DNA of 7,363 bases from an uncultured bacterium. GTDB lineage: Bacteria; Bacillota; Clostridia; Lachnospirales; Lachnospiraceae. The stretch lies in NCBI GenBank assembly GCA_947071365.1, contig CAMTFT010000077.1:1-7363 (forward strand), given 5' to 3'. How positions within the stretch are numbered: position 1 is the first letter of the stretch; each line of letters starts with the position of its first letter. This document shows, one piece after another, positions 1 through 5,238 of the stretch. Made by a program: the position numbers and the translations under genes. The notes below the pieces were generated by a model. That model saw only the letters and a program-made list of their open reading frames with translations. It was not told the origin of the DNA and made no database searches.

Positions 1-45
1 GATGTAGCTCCGTCTCGTGGGCTCGGAGATGTGTATAAGAGACAG
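1..45 (+). other. Nextera/Tn5 i7 sequencing adapter (non-genomic)
   Basis: Positions 27-45 are exactly the 19-bp Tn5 mosaic end AGATGTGTATAAGAGACAG. Positions 12-26 are the rest of the Illumina Nextera read-2 adapter, and 4-11 (GTAGCTCC) are an 8-base i7 index, whose reverse complement GGAGCTAC I recall as a standard Nextera index. Positions 1-3 belong to the P7 primer. This is library adapter left on the contig, not organism DNA. It is the inverted copy of the sequence at the other end of the window. True genomic sequence starts at 46. Confidence 0.98.
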
Positions 46-46
46 G

Positions 47-616
47 ATGGATATCAAGATTCATGGTCTGACAAGACCGATCGTGGAGGAAGCGATTGCC
101 AGAACACATGAGGCAAGAGAATACATTCTCAAAGAAGTTATGATGCCGTGCATTTCTGAGCCGAGACCTACAGTGGGCAAGTATGCACCGAAGATCATTC
201 AGATTCAGATCGATCCGCAGAAGATTGGCGACGTGGTTGGACAGCGCGGTAAGACGATCAATACGATCATTGAGCGTACCGGCGTGAAGATTGATATCAC
301 GGATGACGGTGCAGTATCGATTTGCGGAACGGATCAGGAGATGATGGACAAGGCTGCTGATATGATTCGTATTATTGTGACAGATTTTGAGGCTGGTCAG
401 GTATTTACGGGTGAGGTTGTCAGCATAAAAGAGTTCGGTGCGTTTGTTGAGTTCGCTCCGGGCAAGGAAGGTATGGTTCATATTTCCAAGATTGCGAAGG
501 AAAGAATCAACAGAGTTGAGGATGTACTTACCCTTGGCGATAAGGTGAAGGTTGTCTGCCTTGGAAAAGATAAGATGGGAAGAATGAGCTTTAGCATTAA
601 AGATGTAAAAGACTGA
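47..616 (+). CDS. pnp: Polyribonucleotide nucleotidyltransferase (PNPase), C-terminal part, 5' truncated
   Basis: PNPase is a cytoplasmic 3'-5' phosphorolytic exoribonuclease, a trimer acting in mRNA decay. Only the last 189 codons are present; family members are about 700 residues, so both RNase PH domains are missing. The fragment starts in the linker after the second RNase PH domain (MDIKIHGLTRPIVEEAI, then the family-typical EPRPTVGKYAPKI). A KH domain follows at about 188-376, with GxxG loop GQRG inside VVGQRGKTI, and then an S1 RNA-binding domain at about 395-604 (GEVVSIKEFGAFVEF, GMVHISKIA). The stop is TGA. An open frame extends upstream to a GTG at 17, but those ten residues (MGSEMCIRDR) are translated adapter and must not be annotated. 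The Met at 47 is an internal residue, not a start. A hairpin terminator follows directly. Confidence 0.96.
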   Translation: MDIKIHGLTRPIVEEAIARTHEAREYILKEVMMPCISEPRPTVGKYAPKIIQIQIDPQKIGDVVGQRGKTINTIIERTGVKIDITDDGAVSICGTDQEMMDKAADMIRIIVTDFEAGQVFTGEVVSIKEFGAFVEFAPGKEGMVHISKIAKERINRVEDVLTLGDKVKVVCLGKDKMGRMSFSIKDVKD

Positions 617-623
617 TAAGTGT

Positions 624-656
624 GGGCGCCTCAGCTAGTGGGGCGCCTTTGCGTTT
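624..656 (+). terminator. Rho-independent terminator of pnp
   Basis: GGCGCC at 625-630 pairs with GGCGCC at 642-647. The stem can extend inward (T631-G641 wobble, C632-G640, A633-T639) to close a five-base GCTAG loop, and outward by one G-T wobble. The GC-rich stem is followed by an interrupted T tract (TTTGCGTTT). It lies 7 bp after the pnp stop and separates pnp from the lipoprotein gene. Confidence 0.8.
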
Positions 657-672
657 ATCACCGGGGGATAAT

Positions 673-680
673 AAGGAGGA
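673..680 (+). promoter_or_regulatory. Ribosome binding site of the repeat lipoprotein
   Basis: AAGGAGGA lies 5 bp before ATG at 686. This fixes the start at 686 rather than at any upstream in-frame codon (the frame is open from 620 but runs through the terminator hairpin), and the signal peptide begins exactly at this Met. Confidence 0.9.
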
Positions 681-685
681 TTGCG

Positions 686-1540
686 ATGAAATACAGGGTA
701 ATTGTCGGAATCATAGGTGCTTCAATGCTTGCAACTGCATTGTCGGGCTGTGAAAAAGCGAACGTTGAGGAAACAATAGAAAATCAGACGATTGAGATTG
801 CAGATATGGAAGTCCTGAATGAGACAGAGTCAGCTTCTGAAACTGTCGCAGAACAGGAAACTCTGTCTCTGGAGCTTGATCTGGGGAATGAAGTTGGCAA
901 TACGAAAAAGGCCGGTGCTTCGGAGACATTGCCTGAATCAGAATCATTGAATGAATCAGAGACGCTGTCTGAATCAGAGACTTCTGCTGAGTTTCAGACT
1001 GAGGAGGAAGAAGAAACCCTCGAAAAAAAGGATTATCGGACGAAAAAGCCGGGAGAACCGGAAACGATGACGGAAAAGAAGGCAGAGTCGGAGACGCAGA
1101 AGCAGACAGTAAAGGAAACTGAATCCGAAACGCAGAAGCAGACGGTAAAAGAAACCGAGCCGGAGACGCAGAAACAGACAGTAAAGGAAACAGAGTCAGA
1201 GACGCAGAAGCAGACGGTAAGGGAAACTGAGTCCGAAACGCAGAAGCAGGCAGTAAAGGAAACTGAGTCTGAGACGCAGAAGCAGATGGTAAGAGAAACT
1301 GAGTCTGAGATGCAGAAGCAGACGACCAAGGAGACTGAGTCTGAGACGCAGAAGCAGACAGTAAAGGAAACTGAGTCCGAGGCGGAAACTGAAGAAGTAC
1401 GTGAAACAGAAACCGAGTCTGAGACACAGAAGCAGACGGCCAAGGAGACTGAGTCTGAGACGCAGAAGCAGACGGCCAAGGAGAATGAGTCTGAGGTGCA
1501 GAAGCAGACTGTGAAAGAAATAGAGACAGAGACGCAGTAG
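686..1540 (+). CDS. N-terminal half: lipoprotein signal and charged repeats, ends at the amber codon
   Basis: This is the product made if the TAG is read as stop: 284 residues. Residues 1-21 are a short signal peptide (MKYR, then a hydrophobic stretch) ending in lipobox L-S-G-C, so Cys22 would be lipidated after signal peptidase II cleavage and the protein exported to the outer face of the membrane. Residues 23-133 are acidic and rich in ESET-like motifs. From residue 134 on there are 12-residue repeats (consensus ESETQKQTVKET) with one 14-residue variant (EAETEEVRETET type). There is no folded domain: everything recognisable lies beyond the stop. A truncated product would be a lipid-anchored disordered tail. 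The start is firm because of the ribosome binding site and signal peptide. No close functional family is recognised. Confidence 0.85.
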   Translation: MKYRVIVGIIGASMLATALSGCEKANVEETIENQTIEIADMEVLNETESASETVAEQETLSLELDLGNEVGNTKKAGASETLPESESLNESETLSESETSAEFQTEEEEETLEKKDYRTKKPGEPETMTEKKAESETQKQTVKETESETQKQTVKETEPETQKQTVKETESETQKQTVRETESETQKQAVKETESETQKQMVRETESEMQKQTTKETESETQKQTVKETESEAETEEVRETETESETQKQTAKETESETQKQTAKENESEVQKQTVKEIETETQ

Positions 1541-1756
1541 CAGACGATAAGGGAAACTGAGTCAGAGACGGGAACAGAAGAAGTACGCGAGACAGAAACT
1601 GAGCCGCAGACGGAAACAGAAGAAGTACGTGAGACAGAAACTGAGTCGCAGACGGAAACAGAAGAAGTACGCGAGACAGAAACTGAGCCGCAGACGGAAA
1701 CGGAAGAAGTACGCGAGACAGAAACCGAGCCGCAGACAGAGGTACAGACGGAAGTT
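1085..1756 (+). repeat. Interleaved 36-nt and 42-nt coding repeats
   Basis: Eight 36-nt units (1085-1372, peptide consensus ESETQKQTVKET) are followed by one 42-nt unit (1373-1414, ESEAETEEVRETET). Then come four more 36-nt units (1415-1558), four 42-nt units (1559-1726, E(P/S)QTETEEVRETET with a divergent first copy) and a partial copy to about 1756. The last 36-nt unit carries the amber codon. Both unit lengths are multiples of three, so gain or loss of whole units keeps frame. Copies differ by a few bases, mostly synonymous or conservative (T/A/M, K/R). The number of copies in a short-read assembly is uncertain. Confidence 0.92.
1538..1540 (+). other. In-frame amber codon replacing a repeat Lys codon
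   Basis: The local sequence is ACGCAGTAGCAGAC. The equivalent position in the other eleven 36-nt units reads CAGAAGCAGAC or a near variant such as CAGAAACAGAC, so the stop arises from one A-to-T change (AAG to TAG). The repeat continues in frame afterwards (QTIRETESET). Every other gene in the window whose 3' end is present stops with TAA or TGA, never TAG; the sample is too small to argue for recoding. Confidence 0.95.
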
Positions 1757-1762
1757 GGTGTC

Positions 1763-2137
1763 GTGGTTATCAATGACAGGGTAAATGTCCGTATGGAACC
1801 GTCAACGGAGTCTGAAATAGCGGCGTTACTGACCTGCGGAATGAAGGTAGTGCGGGCAGAGTCAGATGGTGAATGGTCAAAGATTTCTTATGAATCAGAA
1901 AATGGTTTAGCGGAAGGATACGTGAAGGATGAATTCCTGAGTCCTTTTGAAGCACTTTACCTTGCTGAGGAAGCGGTAAATGTTCGCGCAGAAGCAACCA
2001 CTGAATCAGATAAGATCGGCGGGCTGGATGAGAAACAAAGTGTGATCTTAGAAGAATCGTTGGACAATGGCTGGTCAAAAATCCGTTTTATGGACGAGTC
2101 AGAGGTAAAGACTGCTTTTGTAAAATCAGAATTTTTA
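1763..2137 (+). repeat. SH3b pair, copy 1 of an intragenic duplication
   Basis: This two-domain module (SH3b-1 at 1763-1939, SH3b-2 at 1970-2137) has a second copy at 2498-2875, offset by 735 nt. By hand count the first SH3b domains share 44 of 58 residues. Many third codon positions differ between the copies, so the duplication is old rather than a recent tandem event or an assembly duplicate. Confidence 0.9.
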
Positions 2138-3622
2138 GTCCAGGCGGATGCTTCCTTTATAAGTGGCGTACTTGAGGAAGTGGTCGAGCGCATTTCCGCT
2201 GAACATGCTGAGCAGCAATCGGCAGAAACTGAATCAGAGAGCGAGACAGAGCTTGAGAGTGAAGCTGAATCAGAGAGCGAAACAGAGTCAGAGAGCGAGA
2301 CAGAGTCTGAAAGCGAAACTGAGTCAGAGAGCGAGACAGAACTTGAGAGTGAAGCTGAGTCAGAAAGTGAGATTGAATCAGAGAGCGAGACAGAGTCTGA
2401 AAGCGAAATTGAAACAGAGAGTGAGACAGAGTCTGAGAGTGAAATTGAAACAGAGACTCAAAGTGAAAGTCAAGCCGGGGCACAGGCGGAAACGGGCATT
2501 ATGGTTATCAACAACCGTGTAAATGTTCGAATGGAGCCTTCCACGGATTCTGATATAGCTGCGTTGCTGACTTTAGGCATGAAAGTTATTAAGACGGACT
2601 CAGACGGAGAGTGGTCAAAAATTCGTTTCGAATCCTCAAATGGACTGGAAGACGGGTATGTGAAGACAGAGTTTCTGGATTCCTTCGATAAGCTTTATGC
2701 TGCAAAAGAGCAGGTGAACCTTCGTGCGGAAGCGTCTGTTGAGTCGGATAAAGTCGGTGAGCTGAAAGCGGATGAAGAAGTGATTTTGGAAGAAGATCTG
2801 GACGGTGGCTGGTCACAGATTCGCGTCATGAAAGAGGATGAAGTAAAGACTGCTTTTGTGAAGACAGAGTTTATAGCGCATTCGGATTCTGTGAGCGAAT
2901 TGCTGGCTGCGGAAGCGGAGAACATTAAGGCATCGACAGAAGCAACGACTGAAACGGAGCTGGAAACGGTAGCTGAAACGGAGCCGGAAGCAACGACTGA
3001 AACGGAGCCGGAAACAGAAGCTGTGACCGAATCTGAGACGGCCACGGAGACCGATGCGGAGCCGGGAACCGAAACAGAGGCAGAAACAGAAGCCGCGACC
3101 GAATCTGAGACGGCCACAGAAACCGAATCTGAGGCAACAACTGAGCCGGAATCCGCAGCAGAAGAGTCATTGACACTTCCTTCCGGTGAAAAAGGCCAGT
3201 TCGAGCTTACGAAAATGCTGTTCCCGGAAGTGCAGTCTGTCGGCATCATCTACTCTACAGAGAATAAAAATTCAGAAAAGCAGTTAGCTTCTTATGAGAA
3301 GCTGGCCGCTGAATACGGTATGTCGGTGACAGCCTCTGAAATAGAGCAGGAAATAGATATTGATCTTGCGGCATCTGAGCTTGTTGGCTCTGTGGACTGC
3401 ATTTTCTGTATAGATGATGAGATGGTCACGCCTCTTGTTCAGACGATCCGTGCGTATGCGGATGAAATGGAGATACCGGTTATCGGTATCAGCAAATCCC
3501 ACGTAGAGCAGGGCTGTGTCGCAGCTTATCTGGAGGACGGACTTCATCTCAATACGGAGGAAGCCGGTAAGCTGGGGCTGGATGTGTCCGGGATGAATTT
3601 CGGGGAGATTACAGAGCATTAA
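1763..3622 (+). CDS. C-terminal half: four SH3b domains and a PF04392-like C-lobe domain
   Basis: The same frame is open from 1541. GTG at 1763 is only the first alternative start codon after the amber; it has no convincing Shine-Dalgarno and no signal peptide, so a separately started product would stay in the cytoplasm and is doubtful. Two tandem bacterial SH3-like pairs are seen. In each, the first domain carries RVNVRMEPST and DGEWSKI, and the second carries VN(V/L)RAEA, SDK(I/V)G, GWS(K/Q)IR and VKTAFVK(S/T)EF. This is the usual SH3_3 pattern of VNVR near the strand start and GxWxKV in the middle. The last ~142 residues (FPEVQSVGIIYSTENKNS, VDCIFCIDDEMVTPLVQTI, IPVIGISKSHVEQGCVAAY) match the second lobe of PF04392 substrate-binding proteins. 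It ends 27 bp before the aminopeptidase start and may be cotranscribed with it. Confidence 0.7.
   Translation: MVINDRVNVRMEPSTESEIAALLTCGMKVVRAESDGEWSKISYESENGLAEGYVKDEFLSPFEALYLAEEAVNVRAEATTESDKIGGLDEKQSVILEESLDNGWSKIRFMDESEVKTAFVKSEFLVQADASFISGVLEEVVERISAEHAEQQSAETESESETELESEAESESETESESETESESETESESETELESEAESESEIESESETESESEIETESETESESEIETETQSESQAGAQAETGIMVINNRVNVRMEPSTDSDIAALLTLGMKVIKTDSDGEWSKIRFESSNGLEDGYVKTEFLDSFDKLYAAKEQVNLRAEASVESDKVGELKADEEVILEEDLDGGWSQIRVMKEDEVKTAFVKTEFIAHSDSVSELLAAEAENIKASTEATTETELETVAETEPEATTETEPETEAVTESETATETDAEPGTETEAETEAATESETATETESEATTEPESAAEESLTLPSGEKGQFELTKMLFPEVQSVGIIYSTENKNSEKQLASYEKLAAEYGMSVTASEIEQEIDIDLAASELVGSVDCIFCIDDEMVTPLVQTIRAYADEMEIPVIGISKSHVEQGCVAAYLEDGLHLNTEEAGKLGLDVSGMNFGEITEH
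2219..2491 (+). repeat. Ser-Glu low-complexity linker with 90-nt higher-order repeat
   Basis: This codes for about 91 residues that are almost only Ser, Glu and Thr (ESESETES pattern), with occasional Leu, Ala and Ile. A longer unit starting ETELESEAES occurs at 2243 and again at 2333, giving a 90-nt period above the short one. It is strongly acidic and expected to be extended and disordered, acting as a spacer between the two SH3b pairs. Confidence 0.9.
2498..2875 (+). repeat. SH3b pair, copy 2 of an intragenic duplication
   Basis: Second copy of the SH3b-SH3b module (SH3b-3 at 2498-2677, SH3b-4 at 2708-2875). Hallmarks repeat in order: MVINNRVNVRMEPST, DGEWSKI, GYVKTEF, then VNLRAEASVESDKVG, GGWSQIR and VKTAFVKTEF. 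Both copies keep the DGEWSKI core, suggesting that both pairs were under functional constraint. Confidence 0.9.
2930..3187 (+). repeat. Thr-Glu-Ala low-complexity linker
   Basis: This codes for about 86 residues rich in Thr, Glu, Ala and Pro (EATTETEPE, ESETATETE motifs; the string giving TESETATET occurs twice, near 3025 and 3100). It separates SH3b-4 from the C-terminal PF04392-like domain. Composition is Thr/Ala-rich, unlike the Ser-rich linker upstream, so the two linkers probably expanded separately. Confidence 0.85.
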
Positions 3623-3649
3623 AATGAATTAATTTTGGATGGTACTGTT

Positions 3650-4963
3650 ATGGATGAATTTTACAGAGAATCGGAAAAACTGCTTCAGTTTATTGAGGCA
3701 AGCCCAAGCTGCTTCCATGTTGTGAAAAATGTGGAAGAACAGTTGCAGGCAAAAGGTTTTACGAGGCTTTATGAGAATGAAAAATGGGAGCTGAAGCCGG
3801 GGGCGAGCTGTTACGTCACAAGAAACGGTTCTTCGGTTATCGCGTTTCGGATACCGGAGCATGAGTTTAGCGGCTTTCAGCTTACTTGCAGCCATACGGA
3901 TTCACCTGTCTTTAAGGTGAAGATGAATCCGGAAATGGAGACAGACAAGAAGTACACGAAGCTGAATGTGGAGAAGTATGGCGGCATGCTTTGCGCACCG
4001 TGGTTTGACCGGCCGCTTTCTGTGGCGGGGCGAATTCTGGTGAGCGGTGAAAATGGGATATTGTCGAGACTGGTGAACATTGACCGGAATCTTCTGATGA
4101 TCCCGAACGTGGCAATTCATATGAACCGCAATGTAAATGACGGATATGCCTATAATGCACAGGTGGACATGTGCCCCGTATTCGGGGACGAACAGGCGAT
4201 GAATTCCTTCGGTGATGTGATTGCAGAGAGTGCAGGAGTGGAAAAGGAACAGATACTGGGAATGGATCTGTTTTTGTACAACCGTCAGAAGGGCACCTTC
4301 TGGGGATGCGCCGAGGAATTTATTGCAAGCCCGCGTCTGGATGATCTGCAGTGCATGTATGCGACACTTCAGGGTTTCCTTGCGGCGGATCACGTAGAAA
4401 ACGCGGCGGTGTTCTGTGCCTTTGACAATGAGGAGACGGGAAGCGTGTCGAGACAGGGTGCGGCTTCCACTTTCCTTCGGGATACTCTGACCAGGATAAA
4501 TGATGCCCTGGGAAATTCCTACGAGGACTACCTGCGGCTGATCGCCGGGAGCTTTATGGTCTCGGCGGACAATTCGCATGCGGTTCACCCGAATCATCAG
4601 GAAATGGCAGATCCGGTAAACAGGCCGCAGATGAATCACGGAATCGTCATCAAATACAATGCAAATCAGAAATATACGACAGACGGTATCAGTGCTGCGG
4701 TATTTGGCAGTTTGTGTCAGAGAGCGGAAGTACCGTTCCAGACATATACGAACCGTTCTGATATAGCGGGAGGTTCAACACTCGGCAATATTTCAAATAC
4801 GCAGGTATCCCTGCGCTGTGTGGACATTGGTCTGCCTCAGCTTGCAATGCATTCTCCGTACGAGATGGCGGGAAGAAAGGATACGCTTTATCTGAAAAGA
4901 GCGGTGGAAATGTTCTACAAAACGATGCTGCAGATTTCCGGGGATGAGATCGTGCTTCGGTAA
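3650..4963 (+). CDS. M18 family metalloaminopeptidase (aspartyl aminopeptidase type)
   Basis: A cytoplasmic zinc aminopeptidase of the M18 (DNPEP/Ape1/PepC-like) family, removing N-terminal residues, typically acidic ones, from peptides. It has 437 residues, a normal bacterial length, and looks intact. Expected metal and catalytic positions are visible: His82 in CSHTDSP, Asp231 in SPRLDDLQ, Glu261-Glu262 in FDNEETGS, Asp307 in SADNSHAVHPNH and His401 in LAMHSPYE. ATG at 3650 is preferred over in-frame TTG at 3635: it has a modest GGATGG 7 bp upstream, and the protein then begins MDEFYRESEKLLQFI, as relatives do, before SPSCFHVV. It starts 27 bp after the lipoprotein stop with no visible terminator between them, so cotranscription is likely. 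Substrate preference cannot be read from sequence, and some archives would name it apeB. Confidence 0.94.
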   Translation: MDEFYRESEKLLQFIEASPSCFHVVKNVEEQLQAKGFTRLYENEKWELKPGASCYVTRNGSSVIAFRIPEHEFSGFQLTCSHTDSPVFKVKMNPEMETDKKYTKLNVEKYGGMLCAPWFDRPLSVAGRILVSGENGILSRLVNIDRNLLMIPNVAIHMNRNVNDGYAYNAQVDMCPVFGDEQAMNSFGDVIAESAGVEKEQILGMDLFLYNRQKGTFWGCAEEFIASPRLDDLQCMYATLQGFLAADHVENAAVFCAFDNEETGSVSRQGAASTFLRDTLTRINDALGNSYEDYLRLIAGSFMVSADNSHAVHPNHQEMADPVNRPQMNHGIVIKYNANQKYTTDGISAAVFGSLCQRAEVPFQTYTNRSDIAGGSTLGNISNTQVSLRCVDIGLPQLAMHSPYEMAGRKDTLYLKRAVEMFYKTMLQISGDEIVLR

Positions 4964-4970
4964 AGTCTGA

Positions 4971-5171
4971 GGCTGTTGCATTTTGCTGGAAATAAGATCT
5001 TCAGGAAAGACGATTATACCGCTGGCGACTTCTGGCGGCAGCGGCATGGGGAATACAAACAGAGAATTGATATCTTCCTGCCCGGGAGCAGATCTGAAGG
5101 AAGGGAAAAGGTTCCTTGCGGATGCCGGTGAAAAAGAGCTGGAGACATGGGCAGAGGAATTCCTTTCATAA
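4971..5171 (+). pseudogene. Flavodoxin C-terminal remnant
   Basis: This short frame, bounded upstream by TGA at 4968, encodes about 66 residues. It contains SSGKTIIPLATSGGSGMG, then a conserved-looking acidic tail with CPGADLKEGKRF and a final amphipathic helix ETWAEEF. This matches the C-terminal third of Flavodoxin_4-type proteins (the GKTI-PF-TSGGSG strand and loop, then the last helix). Such proteins are about 150-180 residues, so the FMN phosphate-binding loop and first half are absent. There is no Shine-Dalgarno before the only candidate start (TTG at 4983). I read it as a relic left by a deletion close to the aminopeptidase stop, with a small expressed ORF as the less likely alternative. 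It ends in TAA just before the shared hairpin. Confidence 0.65.
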
Positions 5172-5195
5172 TAACGAATAAAAAATTTGAGAATG

Positions 5196-5237
5196 GCCGA
5201 CAGCAATCACCAGGAAATGGTGTGGCTGCCGGTTTTT
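5196..5237 (+). terminator. Hairpin terminator between convergent units, possibly bidirectional
   Basis: An imperfect stem: CCG 5197-5199 pairs with CGG 5230-5232, CAGC 5201-5204 with GCTG 5225-5228, and CACC 5208-5211 with GGTG 5219-5222, with a small internal loop. TTTTT follows at 5233-5237 for plus-strand transcripts. For minus-strand transcripts leaving aroA the same stem is followed, after about 8 bases, by AAATTTTTT (complement of 5180-5188), so it could serve both directions less efficiently. A second small inverted repeat, GCCGG/CCGGC at 5228-5246, overlaps the aroA stop. Confidence 0.65.
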
Positions 5238-5238
5238 C

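Larger units (their letters stand above)
686..3622 (+). pseudogene. Repeat-rich SH3b/half-SBP surface lipoprotein gene, interrupted by one amber codon
   Basis: One continuous reading frame of 979 codons including the final TAA, broken only by TAG at codon 285 (1538-1540). The peptide repeat continues in the same frame on both sides, so there is no frameshift. Conceptual order, counting through the amber codon: lipoprotein signal 1-22; Glu-rich region 23-133; repeats 134-357; SH3b-1 about 360-418; SH3b-2 about 429-484; Ser-Glu linker 512-602; SH3b-3 605-664; SH3b-4 675-730; Thr-Glu-Ala linker 749-834; PF04392-like C-lobe 837-978. No LPXTG sorting signal is visible, so the lipid anchor would be the only attachment. 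SH3b domains in such proteins usually contact peptidoglycan or mediate protein binding; the role here is unknown. It is either a recent nonsense pseudogene, a gene switchable by repeat recombination, or an assembly error. The two halves are described separately. Confidence 0.8.

Noticed and set aside
644..680. Promoter for the lipoprotein gene using GATAAT at 667-672 as a -10 element.
   Set aside because: No -35 box at proper spacing (the sequence there is the terminator stem), and transcription would start inside the ribosome binding site.
1538..1540. Amber codon as pyrrolysine or a general TAG reassignment.
   Set aside because: It is a single case within low-complexity repeats at a position that is Lys in other units; there is no methylamine methyltransferase context, no visible Pyl genes, and nothing else in the window reads through TAG.
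1085..1756. CRISPR array, because of regular ~36-nt repeats.
   Set aside because: Units are directly adjacent without unique spacers and are in frame with a coding sequence; no cas genes are nearby.
1033..1773. A 246-codon open frame on the minus strand, opposite the repeat array, encoding a Cys/Val/Ser repeat peptide.
   Set aside because: It is the mirror of a short-period repeat: one frame without stops in the unit stays open through all copies. There is no ribosome binding site, and the composition is implausible for a protein. Other minus frames at 711-1427, 2157-2483 and 2695-3249 arise the same way.
3635..3649. TTG at 3635 as start of the aminopeptidase.
   Set aside because: No Shine-Dalgarno precedes it, while ATG at 3650 has GGATGG at fair spacing and gives the N-terminus usual for the family.
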